64,000 nucleotides of DNA from Sorex araneus (GCF_027595985.1 NC_073303.1:19765770-19829769), one strand, 5' to 3'. Numbered from the stretch's first letter, positions 1-9,683 are shown. The notes: generated from the sequence alone by a model not told the origin. Numbers and translations: made by a program.

Positions 1-291
1 TTCAATGAACATAAGTTTCAAGTTGCTTCTTTTATTCTCCTTCAGAATACATTTTTGTTCTGTTCCCCCAGAAACATTAAAACACTTGATTAAAACACCA
101 CATTGAAACACTCTTCTTTTAATTTTAATTACTTCATATATCTATAACTGAATAATACTTATTTTTAGAGCTCAGTATTTATTTTTAGGCAGGGTGAAAG
201 AACTATTCGTACTTTATCAACAAACTGTAAACATTGAAAGAAACACAGGAACAGAAGAAACAGAAACACAGAAAACAAAGAAAAGTATTTC

Positions 292-462
292 TTTTTTTTT
301 GCTTTTTGGATCACACTCGGCGATGCTCAGGGGTTATTCCTGGCTCTGCGCTCAGGAATTACTCCTGGCGGTGCTCAGGGACCATATGGGATGCTGGGAA
401 TCGAACCTGGGTTGGCCGCATGCAAGGCAAACGCCCTACCACTGTGCTATCGCTCCAGCCCC
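292..462 (-). mobile_element. SOR (type A) SINE, full length
   Basis: On the plus strand a T-run and TTTTTGGATCACAC come first and the tRNA-like head (TATCGCTCCAGCCCC) comes last, so the element is antisense. The B-box-like GAATCGAACC and the usual CATATGGGATGCTGGG block are intact. It is flanked by an imperfect TSD, AGTATTTCTTT / AGCATTTCTTT (about 283 and 464), which marks retrotransposition. Confidence 0.93.
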
Positions 463-751
463 AAGCATTTCTTTTTGTTGCAGAAAAGCACTTAGTTCCT
501 TAAGTCTGAATCACATTCTAAGAATCACATGACCGTCTCACTGAAAATTCCTTTTGGTGACTTATTTATCAGCTAATAAATCTATTAGGACTGTCACGTT
601 TGTTAAAACCAAGTTGGAGATTGCACTGTGCTTATATTCAACCCTGAGAAATATTACACCCCAGTACCACACCCTTCATATGCTGGGCACGGGGGAGAGT
701 CTTTCTTGGTAAAGAGAGAGAAGGGGGGGTTGGGGGAGAAGCGCAGAGTTT

Positions 752-834
752 GGAGAGAGAGAGGGAGAGAGAGAGAGAGACAGAGACAGACCGAGAGACA
801 GAGAGAGACAGAGAGACAGAGAGAGACAGAGACA
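752..834. repeat. GA-rich / (GACAGA)n low-complexity tract
   Basis: Purine-rich run of GAGAGA and GAGACA units with only scattered interruptions. Long reading frames here on both strands are artefacts of the repeat. Confidence 0.9.
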
Positions 835-840
835 GTGTGT

Positions 841-920
841 ATGTACAGGAGTAAAGCACTTTCCTTGCACACAGCAGAGCTGGGTTCAATCCCCAGCACC
901 AAGCCCAAAGCCAGGAACAA
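841..920 (+). mobile_element. Old tRNA-SINE head fragment
   Basis: The segment contains CTTGCACACAGCAGAGCTGG followed by GTTCAATCCCCAGCAC, a diverged copy of the tRNA-derived head with its B box. The body is replaced by simple repeat. It sits between two GA-rich tracts, so it may be the core of an old SINE with expanded flanks. Confidence 0.5.
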
Positions 921-993
921 TTTCAGAGAGAGAAAGAGACAGAGAGACAAAGAGACAGAGACAAAGGGAGATGGAGACGAAAAGAGAGAGACG
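921..993. repeat. GA-rich simple repeat
   Basis: AGAGAGAAAGAGACAGAGAG-type purine tract, the second half of the low-complexity region around the SINE head at 841-920. Confidence 0.85.
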
Positions 994-1560
994 AGTATAG
1001 GAAAAGGTGAACTTGGATCTCAGGTGACAAAGGTGTTTCCCTAGTCAGGCCTCTGAACTGCTTCCCCGGCAGACCCTGTGCCCAGTTTGAAGTATGTGGG
1101 CATAAGCAGCATGTTACAGAGTAGGGAGGTGAGGGTGTGAATTCCACCCACCAAGCCCTGCCAGTGTGACGCTGGGCAAAGTGTACCATCTTGCGAAACC
1201 TGTTTCTTTCCGGGTAAGAGGTGATAGTGAAGGGTGCTCATTACCTCGGGGTGCTGGAAAGAATCCGTGAGCCTATGGTTGAGGGCATAAAACAAAGTGC
1301 CAGGGACTGAAAGGCAGAAACACTAACAAAAAAATATTCTATTCTGCTCCCCTCCCTTACCCCTCACCCCTTCCCCTTCCGGTCCAGTGGCCTTTCACCC
1401 CTCGGGGCTACTTCTCTTCCACACACTCTGCAAGGATGACCTTACGCGGTCTCCCAGCCACTCCCGTGAGGGATGGGCTTTTATTATGACCACCATACAA
1501 TGAAGAACTTGAGGCTCCGAGGAGAAGACAGCTCGAAAGTTCCAGCTGGAAACAGATGGC
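994..1560. other. Unique sequence, no gene seen
   Basis: No repeat family, coding exon or RNA recognised. Base composition rises toward GC-rich from about 1340. The segment leads directly into the 44-bp minisatellite. Confidence 0.5.
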
Positions 1561-1866
1561 AGAGTGTGGACTCAGGTAGGCAGCCTGCGCTTCTAAGCCA
1601 AGGAAGAGTGTGGACTCAGGTAGGCAGCCTGCGCTTATAAGCCAAGGAAGAGTGTGGACTCAGGTAGGCAGCCTGCGCTTCTAAGCCAAGGAAGAGTGTG
1701 GACTCAGGTAGGCAGCCTGCGCTTCTAAGCCAAGGAAGAGTGTGGACTCAGGTAGGCAGCCTGCGCTTCTAAGCCAAGGAAGAGTGTGGACTCAGGTAGG
1801 CAGCCTGCGCTTATAAGCCAAGGAAGAGTGTGGACTCAGGTAGGCAACCTGCGCTTCTAAGCCAAG
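1561..1866. repeat. Minisatellite, 7 units of 44 bp
   Basis: Units begin AGAGTGTGGACTCAGG at 1561, 1605, 1649, 1693, 1737, 1781 and 1825; the last is truncated at AAGCCAAGA. The units are almost identical. Units 2 and 6 carry CTTATAAG where the others carry CTTCTAAG, and unit 7 has GGCAACC instead of GGCAGCC. The variants recur four units apart, which suggests a larger duplication step. There are no unique spacers, so this is not a CRISPR-like array. Confidence 0.97.
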
Positions 1867-3115
1867 ACCCCTCCCAAGAGGTGCGGGAGAGGCCGCACGC
1901 AGATGGTTGGTTGGGGCCCGTTCACCAGTGAGAAAGGAAAAAAAATCAAGCCATAAGGAAAACCCCACGAACCATGTTCAAAAGTTTGTTCAACCAGTCT
2001 CCCGTCTCCTGAGGGTTGGCTCCTGACGAAAGGCCCAATCAGGAAGCTAGCTGGCGGCTGCCCTGACATCACCTCCCGGCCCGGTGCTCTCTCTCCCCCA
2101 CTTTCCATCCCAGGCCTACACCGGCCTCCTGGTCTCCTGCTGAGATCCCAGGCGTCCTGTTTCTGAGCCAGACGCCCCTCACTGTTGCCGGCTTACACCC
2201 ATCCCGGGGTCTCACGTGGAGGTGCAGGCTGGGGCTGCCACGTCTCTTTCCAGGGAGTCTAACCTTCCAACACCGGCTCTTGATGCCTGCGCTGTCTTCC
2301 CTGGCTGTTGCAGAAGTTTAATGGAACTGGCGCTGTTTGCAGAGCCCTTGTTGACTTTTGGGGGGCCTAGGGGGTTGGGGGAGTGGGGTGGAGGGGGTTG
2401 GGCATGGGTCATGGTGGAGTCATGTTTGGAAGGGAAAAAGGGCCAATGGGAAAGCTTGGTTTAGGGGGGCTGCCCCCGGCTGGCCAGTAAGAAGGCCCTG
2501 GTTTGGTACCCGGCTGTCCAGGGGCGCCCGGTCACGACAGTTCTGTACATCTGGCATCACCGCGGCCTGTCTCTGCGGCAGCCTCTCTGGGCCTTCACGC
2601 CTATTAGCCAGAGCCAGGAGTAATGTCTTTCATTCTGAGACGTCTAAACCCCTAACCACAGGCATGTTTTTCTCCAGGGCAGAGGGCAAATGCAATTACA
2701 TCTGTGACCAATTTGCACAGCTGGGCGCTCAGCCTCCTGACAGAAACATTTATTTGAGATTCAGGTCTCCTGGGGAGCCGGGGGAGCCGTACAGGAAGTC
2801 AGGTCCTGCAAGCTTTTGCCCTCGGTGCTGGCCAGCCGGAGCCTGGAGAGGAAAAGAAAACAACGCCCAGCGTCATCGTGGGCTTTTCTGAGCTAAAAAA
2901 GGGCGGTGGTCTCTCCGGGAGGGGCGGGGGGTTTCCAGGGACAGAGGAGAAGAATGTTCAAGGCAGACAAGACCACCATTGACCTTGAGCATCCACAGCA
3001 CGCCCTTGGGTGTAAAACTAGGGGGGAGGAGCAGCTGCTGGGTTATCAGGGACCCCAGTCCTGGTACTGCCCACTGCCCGCCGCCCACACCCCCGGCCCC
3101 GCCTTGCACACAGTG
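1867..3115. other. GC-rich unique block, no gene recognised
   Basis: About 1.2 kb with several CpGs and no recognised repeat. It includes a GC-box/kappaB-like string GGGGCGGGGGGTTTCC at 2921-2936. Short open frames exist on both strands, but none shows a recognisable domain or a convincing splice-bounded exon. It could be a regulatory element or an unrecognised first exon. The sequence alone does not decide. Confidence 0.4.
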
Positions 3116-4117
3116 CTTGATCCGAAAAGAGAAATGCAGTATCTGGGCCCTTCCAAGCCTTTATTTGTTTTAAAGGCCTAATCAGTTGTTCAGAACTGAA
3201 AAAAAAATTGCTCCCCCAATTAAAAAAATGTCTAGGCTGAAAAAATAAAATTGTATTACGTTTATTACACATTATATAGTTCATTAATCCTTGGATGTAT
3301 ATTTTTAAATTTGATCATTTTTAAAGTTTGTTGGGCTGAGTTTTCTCCCTTTGGGAGAATTCCCAAGAAGCTTCCATAATTGCTAAGAAATCATTGTTAA
3401 TGAGGAAGAACATGTTACTCTTTCAAGCCTTTGCACTCGGTTTTCTTAGCGATGGCTTTCACTTGGACTTTTTTTTTTTTTGTCTTTGAACGGTTATACA
3501 GTACAGTACATGATGTATTTAAAACTAAAATTTATAAATAAATTAAAAAATTGTTATTTTTAATATTTGACTAGTATATGAACATGTAATAAATGGAAAT
3601 CTAAATTATACTTTTTTGAGGCTTATTATAATGGAAACATGTTCTAAATAAAAATTGTAAATTATAATTTTTCTAAATATGATATTCTTAAAAGCAACTC
3701 ACAGGACGTAAACCTGATGGTGATCCCATGTTTTACTATAGTAAGCTGTTTTATTCTAGCATTTTTCGCTGAACAGAACAGTTTTTCTTCTTTTCTTCAG
3801 GCAATTGATTTGTGATGTGAAGTCTTCTATTCAAATGTTGTTCTTTATTAGGGGGTGATGGGCAACCATAGAGAGTTAGGTGTGGACAATTTTAAACCAG
3901 TTTATAACACAGGTTTATTTTATCTTATATTCTGCACATAATTTGTAATATATATATATATATATACATATTAACGTACATATATATAACCTATTTTGTG
4001 CCTGAGAGGAACACTTTGAATTTAAGCCGAACATTATTAGTTATAGGTATGAGTATGTTGAATGCAATAGGTTAAGGAAAAATGAAAATATTGTCAACTT
4101 AGAGTAAAAATTAAATG
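3116..4117. other. AT-rich unique sequence with (TA)n at 3948-3968
   Basis: No gene or recognised repeat apart from the short TA microsatellite at 3948-3968 and a second short TATATA run near 3980. The composition shift from the GC-rich block upstream is abrupt at about 3180. Confidence 0.5.
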
Positions 4118-4224
4118 GAGGGTGGGAACTATAGCACAATGGGTAGAGAGCTTGCACTGCATGTGGGCTGACCCAGGTTAAATTTCTGTAGCCCCTCCAA
4201 AACAGTCAAAATTAAAAATAAATA
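4118..4224 (+). mobile_element. Diverged tRNA-SINE, 5' part
   Basis: Head recognisable as ACTATAGCACAATGGGTAGA followed by CTTGCACTGCATGTGGGCTG, then a short remnant ending in an A-rich tail (AAAATTAAAAATAAAT). The next SINE inserted into this tail. Confidence 0.65.
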
Positions 4225-4230
4225 AGCACA

Positions 4231-4404
4231 TTTTTGTTTTTCTTTTTGGGTCACACTCAGCGATGCACAGGGGTCACTCCTGACTCTGCACTCAGGAATT
4301 ACCCCTGGCGGTGCTCAGGAGACCATATGGGATGCTGGGAATCCAACCTGGGTCGGCTTCATGCAAGGCAAACACCTTACCCGCTGTGTTATCGCTCCAG
4401 TCCC
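4231..4404 (-). mobile_element. SOR (type A) SINE, full length
   Basis: Antisense full-length copy. TSD AAATAAGCACATTT / AAATAAGTACATTT (about 4217-4230 and 4405-4418). The target was the A-rich tail of the older SINE at 4118-4224, so this copy is the younger of the two. Confidence 0.93.
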
Positions 4405-4418
4405 AAATAAGTACATTT

Positions 4419-4744
4419 TAATATGTTTAGTATATGGTATGAGTTGAGATACAGAGAATTCTCAAAATATCCTTGAAACTGTCTAGCCCTTAATTGCTTC
4501 TGGTAACACAAGGCCCAAGAGTGTATGTACCCTCTCTGTGAGGTTCTTTTCTGCCTTAAAAATTCACTCTCCATGACAATTTGCCAGAGGAACTATAATT
4601 AGAAACATTCTCAAAGGGTTGAGCTAATTATTTGTACACAAGTCTCAGTACTGTGAATGCTTCTGAGATTCTGGGTCTGTTTATCGGTGGTCAACTTTCT
4701 GATGTACTGGGAAGATACCACAATTGGCCAACTAGTAAAAGAAT
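4419..4744. other. Unique sequence, no gene seen
   Basis: No repeat or coding signal recognised between the SINE pair and the L1-like 3' region. Confidence 0.45.
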
Positions 4745-5700
4745 GCTTTAAAAACCCTGGAATGGGCTCACAAATAAACCTCGGAAGAGAGTACAAGCTG
4801 CAGAGATGCCTCCAGACCCTGAGTCAGGCTTAGTCCCATCTGGGATGCCCTGGAGAGGGGCAGGCGAGCCCAACACCCACTCCAGTAGGACCCCAGCAGC
4901 CCAAACCCTCCAGAACCCAACCACCGCCATGCTCATGGCCAAACTCCATACTCCACAGACTCAGAACGAGCCTCATGTATGAGAATGAACCTTCTGAAAA
5001 ACCCAGGTATCTGGGATTTGTGACCAGACTCTCCAGGTTTTCATGGAGTCAGGGATGGGCGGCCTCCCCAAATCTCCCTGTTCTTCTGGGAGTCTGGCAG
5101 TCACACCCACAAGCTGCCTCCAGCTCCATAGAAGCTCATTTATAGCCATGACCCAGAGACTCATAAATAAGTCTTGGAGGAGAGATTCCACAAGTTGTAG
5201 AGATGCCTCCAGACCCCAGAGTCACCATCTAGTTAAAAATTTAACTCCCGCTCTATCACCCTATTTAAAATTTTAGAATTCCTGGAGCGACATCTCGTAC
5301 TCTACTGATGTACCAGGAGTAGCACACCACATTTTATGGGTACAGAAGGCAATTGATATCGACCAAAAAAATACATTAGCACACAAGGCTCAGACTATAA
5401 CAACATGTGAGTAATCTCTTATATAAGAACCTAATGTCTCCAGGGTGAGAGACAACAACCTTCGCACACCATTCTAAGGAAAGTTTTTTGAATCATTTTG
5501 GATCATAATTTTAGTGGATTATTCATAACAAGCAATATAAAATAAATGATTTAGGATCTGCCTTTGGAGCAGGCTGGGGTGGTAGTGGGAAAATTTGAAT
5601 GGTGGTGGGAAGGTGTAATGGTGGTGGGATTGGTGTAGAATTATTCAATGTAATAAATTATTGTGAACATCTCTAGAAAATTAGAAATAAAATAAAATGG
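4745..5700 (+). mobile_element. Old L1 3' UTR and tail (sense)
   Basis: The stretch aligns by eye with the L1 3' UTR pieces at 11783-12850 (+) and 32108-32590 (-). Shared blocks include CTGAAAAACCCAGGTATCTG / TCTCCAGG..TTTCATGG and the G-rich end with repeated GGTGGTGGGA, followed by AATAAATTATTG and an A-rich terminus. A segment containing AGAGATGCCTCCAGACCC occurs twice, near 4798 and 5195, which indicates an internal duplication of about 390 bp. No ORF2 remains. Confidence 0.6.
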
Positions 5701-5837
5701 GAAAAAAACATTGGCTGTGTAGTCTCTGTCATGAGTGTGTCATGAGGTGATATCCCAATAACTTATTTGACTTCACTGATGCAAAAACGTCTTAGATCAA
5801 ACCCTATGGCAGTGCTTACATTTGATCTTTTTATTTT

Positions 5838-5990
5838 TTTCTGCTTTTTTTGTCACACCCGGTGATGCACAGGGGTCACTCCTGGCTCTGCACTCAGGAA
5901 TTACCCCTGGCGGTGCTCAGGGCACCATATGGGGTGCTGGGAATCAAACCCGGGTTGGCCGGGTGCAATGCAAAGGCCTTACCTGCTGAA
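5838..5990 (-). mobile_element. SOR (type A) SINE, head truncated
   Basis: Antisense body and B box are present, but the copy stops after CCTTACCTGCTGAATC, so the terminal A-box part of the head (CTATCGCTCCAGCCC) is missing. Confidence 0.85.
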
Positions 5991-6104
5991 TCATTTTTGA
6001 TCAGGAAAAATGGGAACTTGAAGTGGTTAATCATAGCACTCATAGGTTGGAGAGTCAGCCAATGGCCCCATCCTCACAACACTTGCAAGGAGAGTTTGAT
6101 TTTA

Positions 6105-6302
6105 TTTTATATTTTATTTTATTTTATTTCCTTTTTTTGTTTTTTGGGTCACACCAGCAATGCTCAGGGGTTACTCCTGGCTTTTCACTCAGGAATTACT
6201 CCTGCCGGTGCACAGGGGACCATATGGGATGCTGGGAATCGAACCTGGGTCAGCCGCGTGCAAGGCAAACGCCCTACCCACTGTGCGATCGCTCCAGCCC
6301 CA
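6105..6302 (-). mobile_element. SOR (type A) SINE with (TTTTA)n tail
   Basis: Full-length antisense copy. Its tail, seen as TTTTATTTTATATTTTATTT on this strand, has expanded into a pentamer repeat. A 16-bp TSD, GGAGAGTTTGATTTTA, is perfect at 6089-6104 and 6303-6318. Confidence 0.95.
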
Positions 6303-6550
6303 GGAGAGTTTGATTTTAGAAGATGATAAAAGTGTTGTGTTGTTTTTCTGTTTGAAACTTCAACTGCACTTTAAAAACATCATGAGTTCCAATGCTGCAA
6401 CACCTAAAATTTATATAAGTTATAATGCACTGCTGCTTCAATTAAAAAAATCAATCATAAAATTCGATTGTTTTTAGGATAGTTATGGTCATGCATTTGT
6501 CAACAGAATAATTGATATTTTATTTCCTTAAAAAGAAATCCCTTGGGGTG

Positions 6551-6759
6551 GGGGCTGGAGCGATAGCACAGTGGGTAGGGCGTTTGCCTGGCACACGGCC
6601 GACCCAGGTTCAATTCCCAGCATCCCATATGGTCCCCTGAGCACCGCCAGGAGTTAATTCCTGAGTGCAAAACCAGGAGTAACCCCTGTGCATCACCAGG
6701 TGTGATCCAAAAGCAAAAATCAACAACAACAACAAAAAGACCCCTACAAAATAAAATAA
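6551..6759 (+). mobile_element. SOR (type A) SINE, full length
   Basis: Starts GGGGCTGGAGCGATAGCACA and ends in a complex tail with (CAA)n and AAAATAAAATAAA. TSD AAAGAAATCCC on both sides. The downstream duplication was reused by the next SOR at 6770, so two copies sit in one target. Confidence 0.94.
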
Positions 6760-6769
6760 AAGAAATCCC

Positions 6770-6941
6770 AGGGCTGGAGCGATAGCACAGTGGGTAGGGA
6801 GTTTACCTTGCAAGCGGCCGACCCGGGTTCGATTCCCAGCATCCCACGTGGTCCCCCAAGAACCGACAGGAGTAATTTCTGAGTGCAGAGCCAGGAGTAA
6901 ACCCTGTGCATCGCCAGGTGTGACCCAAAGAGAAAAAAAAA
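6770..6941 (+). mobile_element. SOR (type A) SINE, full length
   Basis: Second sense copy in the same target site, starting AGGGCTGGAGCGATAGCACA and ending ACCCAAAGAG plus an A-run. Head, B box and body are close to consensus. Confidence 0.94.
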
Positions 6942-6954
6942 TCCCCCCATACTC

Positions 6955-7189
6955 CTTAGCTCTGACTCAGTTCCTCCCTGTTTCCAGCCCTCCTACCTCT
7001 AGGCAGCCAGTAATCTACATTCCACCTCCACAGATTTGCTATTCTGGGCATTTCATGCTATAATTTAAAATAGGTAGTCCTTTGTGAACAATTTTTCTCA
7101 GAGTACTGCTTTCAGGAATCATCTATGTTGTAGCATTCATCAGTACTTGATTTCTCTTTCTGGCTGAAAAGTATTCCTCTTGATGGAAC
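6955..7189 (-). mobile_element. Ancient L1 (L1M-type) fragment, part 1
   Basis: Antisense L1 3' region of a type common to placental mammals, recognised by CCTCCACAGATTTGCTATTC, TGGGCATTTCAT and GTAGCATTCATCAGTACTTG. The same element resumes at 7962-8001, 8766-9037 and 9227-9420 after later insertions, giving a host about 1 kb long. Confidence 0.8.
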
Positions 7190-7201
7190 TACACCATATA
7201 T

Positions 7202-7961
7202 ATATATATTTTTTTAATTTTTATTTTATCACCATGTGGAAAGTTACAAAGTTTTCAGGTTTGTGTCTCAGTTATACAATATTCAAACACCATCCCTTCC
7301 CCAGTGCCCATATTCCACCACCAAAATCCCCAGTATAACCCCCGCCCCCCACCCCCAACTATATAACTGATGAATTTCACTTCATTTTCTCTTTACCTTG
7401 ATTACATTCCATATTGCAAAACAAAACTCACTATTGTTGTTGGAGTTTCCCCCCAAGAAAGATAGCCCTACTAAGGAAGCATTTGATAATTTGTTTTCCA
7501 TTAAAAGATTGTATGTTTTCAGTTTTTAGAAAAGGTCGTGCGGCCGCTGCGCGGTTCAGATGTGTCCCAGTCCTGCAAGCCGGAGCCGTGTTAGTTGCTG
7601 CTCAGTGTTGCCAGGGCTCCATCTGGAGAAGGTGTGCAGGCTGTACCTCCTCTGTCTGGATCCCCGGTATTGCTGGCCCGGTTTCGGTTCGGAGCATTTC
7701 TCCAGCAGAGTTGCTCACCAGAATGCCTGGCCTCTTCTCTGTTGAATGTGGCAAGATGGCGCCGAGGGTGGGTTGAGGGCGTGACTTCCGGCGGCTGGGA
7801 CCACTTGGAGGTTGGGCTGGCGCCGCCCCACTCCAGTGCCCCCCCGCGGCTCAGATGTGTCCCAGTCCCGCAAGCCGGAGCCGTGTTAGTTGCTGCTCAG
7901 TGTCGCCAGGGCTCCATCTGGAGAAGGTGTGTAGGCTGCACCTCCTCCGTCTGGATCCCCG
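7202..7961 (-). mobile_element. Chimeric L1: 5'-UTR monomers joined to 3' UTR, no ORFs
   Basis: A 760-bp insertion with a 12-bp TSD, TACACCATATAT, at 7190-7201 and 7962-7973. Read antisense, the right end (7961 to about 7536) is GC-rich and built from a 295-bp tandem monomer: 7556-7666 and 7851-7961 match with no length change. The left end (about 7220-7502) is the L1 3' UTR also seen at 51506-51860. ORF1 and ORF2 are missing. In the longer L1 at 51.86 kb, the point where homology stops is preceded in L1 sense by CTCTTCATTCTCAG, a good 3' splice-acceptor shape. The element therefore looks like an integrated spliced or internally deleted L1 RNA. Rodent L1s have comparable monomeric promoters; that the monomers are this L1's 5' UTR is inference. 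Confidence 0.7.
7753..7763. promoter_or_regulatory. YY1-like motif in L1 monomer
   Basis: AAGATGGCGCC matches the core of YY1 sites (AAGATGGC) found in many L1 5' UTRs and TATA-less promoters. It lies in the middle of the 295-bp monomer, which supports reading the monomer as promoter sequence. Function is not shown. Confidence 0.35.
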
Positions 7962-8001
7962 TACACCATATATTTTATATTGTGTTTATTCATTTGTCTG
8001 T

Positions 8002-8765
8002 TGTGATCATTAACTTATGTGTCAACTTTGTTGAGCTTATAGGATGCTCAGATAACTGACAAAAATTATTCCTGGTTGGGTCTAGCATGGCGTTTCCAAA
8101 GGAGATTCATATTTGAGTCAGAAGCCTGAGTAGGAAGATCCTCTGACAAATGTGGTAGGCATTAACCAGCTCACTGAATTTAGTTCCACTGAATGGAATA
8201 GCAGCATGAGAAAAGGGCAGATTTTCTGATCTCTTCTTAAGCTGCGATGTCTGTTCTTCTCTGTTCTCAGCAAAGTTCTGGTTCTTTGGTCTTTGAACTT
8301 AGGGAATTAGTCCAGCTGCCCCGCAATTCTCAGACCTTTGGTACCAGGCTGAATTTGCCCATAGACTTTCTTAGTTCTCTTACCTGCACACAGCAGATCA
8401 TGAAACTTTATAACATCCATAATTGTCTCTACAGCTAATTCCTATAATCATATCCATCTATAAATATATCTCTATGATAGCACAGTGGGTAGGGCGTTTG
8501 CCTTGCATGCGGCCGACCTGGGTTCGATTCCTCTGTCCCTCTCAGAGAGCCCGGCAAGCTACCAAGAGTATCCCCCCTGCACGGGAAAGCCTGGCAAGCT
8601 ACCCGTAGCATATTTGATATGCCAAAAACAGTAACAACAAGTCTCACAATGGAGATGTTTCTGGTGTCCGCTCGAGCGAATCGATGAGCAACAGGATGAC
8701 AGTGATACAGTGAGTGATTGTCTATACATATCCTATTGAGTCTGTTCTCTGGAGAACCCTAATAT
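8002..8765 (+). mobile_element. MLT2-like ERVL LTR (solo)
   Basis: Starts TGTGATCATTAACTTATGTG and ends CTCTGGAGAACCCTAATATA, the characteristic ends of the old ERVL LTR family MLT2. The middle keeps CCATAATTGTC..CTAATTCCTATAATCATA. The copy is ancient and carries a type-B SINE at 8475-8717. It lies inside the antisense L1M, so it is younger than that L1. Confidence 0.75.
8475..8717 (+). mobile_element. Type-B SINE, nearly full length
   Basis: tRNA-derived head (GATAGCACAGTGGGTAGGGC, B box GGTTCGATTCC), then the type-B body with CCCGGCAAGCTACC and CCTGGCAAGCTACC as internal near-repeats, AACAGTAACAACAAGTCTCA, GCGAATCGATGAGCAACAGG, and a tail ATGACAGTGATACAGTGAGTGA. There is no poly(A). It is inserted in the MLT2-like LTR. 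Confidence 0.9.
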
Positions 8766-9037
8766 ATTCATGGATGGACATTTGGGTAGTTTCCACCTTG
8801 TGGCTGTTATGAACAGTGTTGCTGTCAATACTGGTATATCAAGCTTTGTGTGGATAAGCTTATATTTCCCTATAGTTTATACCTAAGAGTGATGTTGCTA
8901 GGATATGCAGTAATTCTATGTTTATCATTTGCAGAGCTACTGGACTATTTCAAGGCAGTTGCATTATTTTATATTCCAGTCAACAATATGAAAGTTGCAA
9001 TTTTTTTTCTGTTTCTTGCTAACACTTGTTATTTTTA
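8766..9037 (-). mobile_element. Ancient L1 (L1M-type) fragment, part 3
   Basis: Continues the antisense L1 of 6955: CATGGATGGACATTTGGGTA, TAGTTTATACCTAAGAGTGA and TATATTCCAGTCAACAATAT are recognisable L1 ORF2 C-terminal region in antisense. It is interrupted downstream by a 5'-truncated type-B SINE. Confidence 0.8.
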
Positions 9038-9039
9038 GG

Positions 9040-9226
9040 GCCTTGCATGTGGTCAACCCAGGTTCAATTCCTCTGTCCCTCTCGGAGAACCCAGCAAGCT
9101 ACCGAGAGTATCCCGCCCACATGGCAGAGCCTGGCAAGCTCTCCGTGGCGTATTCAATATGCCAAAAATAGTAACAACAAGTCTCACAATGGAGACGTTA
9201 CTGGTGCCCGCTCGAGCAAATCGATG
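9040..9226 (+). mobile_element. Type-B SINE, 5'-truncated
   Basis: Begins within the head at GGGCCTTGCATGTGGTCAAC and retains the whole type-B body to GAGCAAATCGATGAATAGTG. It lacks the usual (GACAGT)n tail. Confidence 0.88.
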
Positions 9227-9420
9227 AATAGTGCATTGACCACTTGCATCTTCCTTGGAGAAATGTTTATTCCGCTTACTTATTCTCTTCAGTTGGCTCT
9301 AATCATTCTTTGTATATTATACACATGTCTTGTGTGAGCTATACAATTTGCCAAATATAATTTTTCTCTTATTGTATAAGTTTGCTTTTTAACCTTCTTG
9401 ATGACATCCTTAAGAATGCA
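9227..9420 (-). mobile_element. Ancient L1 (L1M-type) fragment, part 4
   Basis: CATCTTCCTTGGAGAAATGT and the following TTGTATATTAT are the next segment of the same antisense L1 ORF2 region. The element fades out before the PSMA3 retrocopy. Confidence 0.7.
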
Positions 9421-9683
9421 AAAATGTTAAATTTTAGCTATGGGGCCTTGAAGCTCTCTGTATCTCAGTAGATTTGGCACAATGAATCCCATCGGCACTG
9501 GGTATGACTTGTCAGCTTCTACATTCTCTTCTGGTGGAAGAGTTTTTCAAGTTGAAAATGCTATGAAAGCTGTGGAAAGTGGTAGTACAGCTATTGGTAT
9601 CAGATGTAAAGAGGGATCTGTTTGGGGGGTTGAAAAATTAGTTCTTTCTAAACTTTATGAAGAAGGTTCTAATAAACAACTTT

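Noticed and set aside
628..1044. Arg/Glu-rich plus-strand frame and Ser/Leu-rich minus-strand frames
   Set aside because: Translation of GA-rich simple repeats.
1561..1866. CRISPR array or regulatory repeat array
   Set aside because: Units are contiguous with no spacers and the genome is mammalian; this is a minisatellite.
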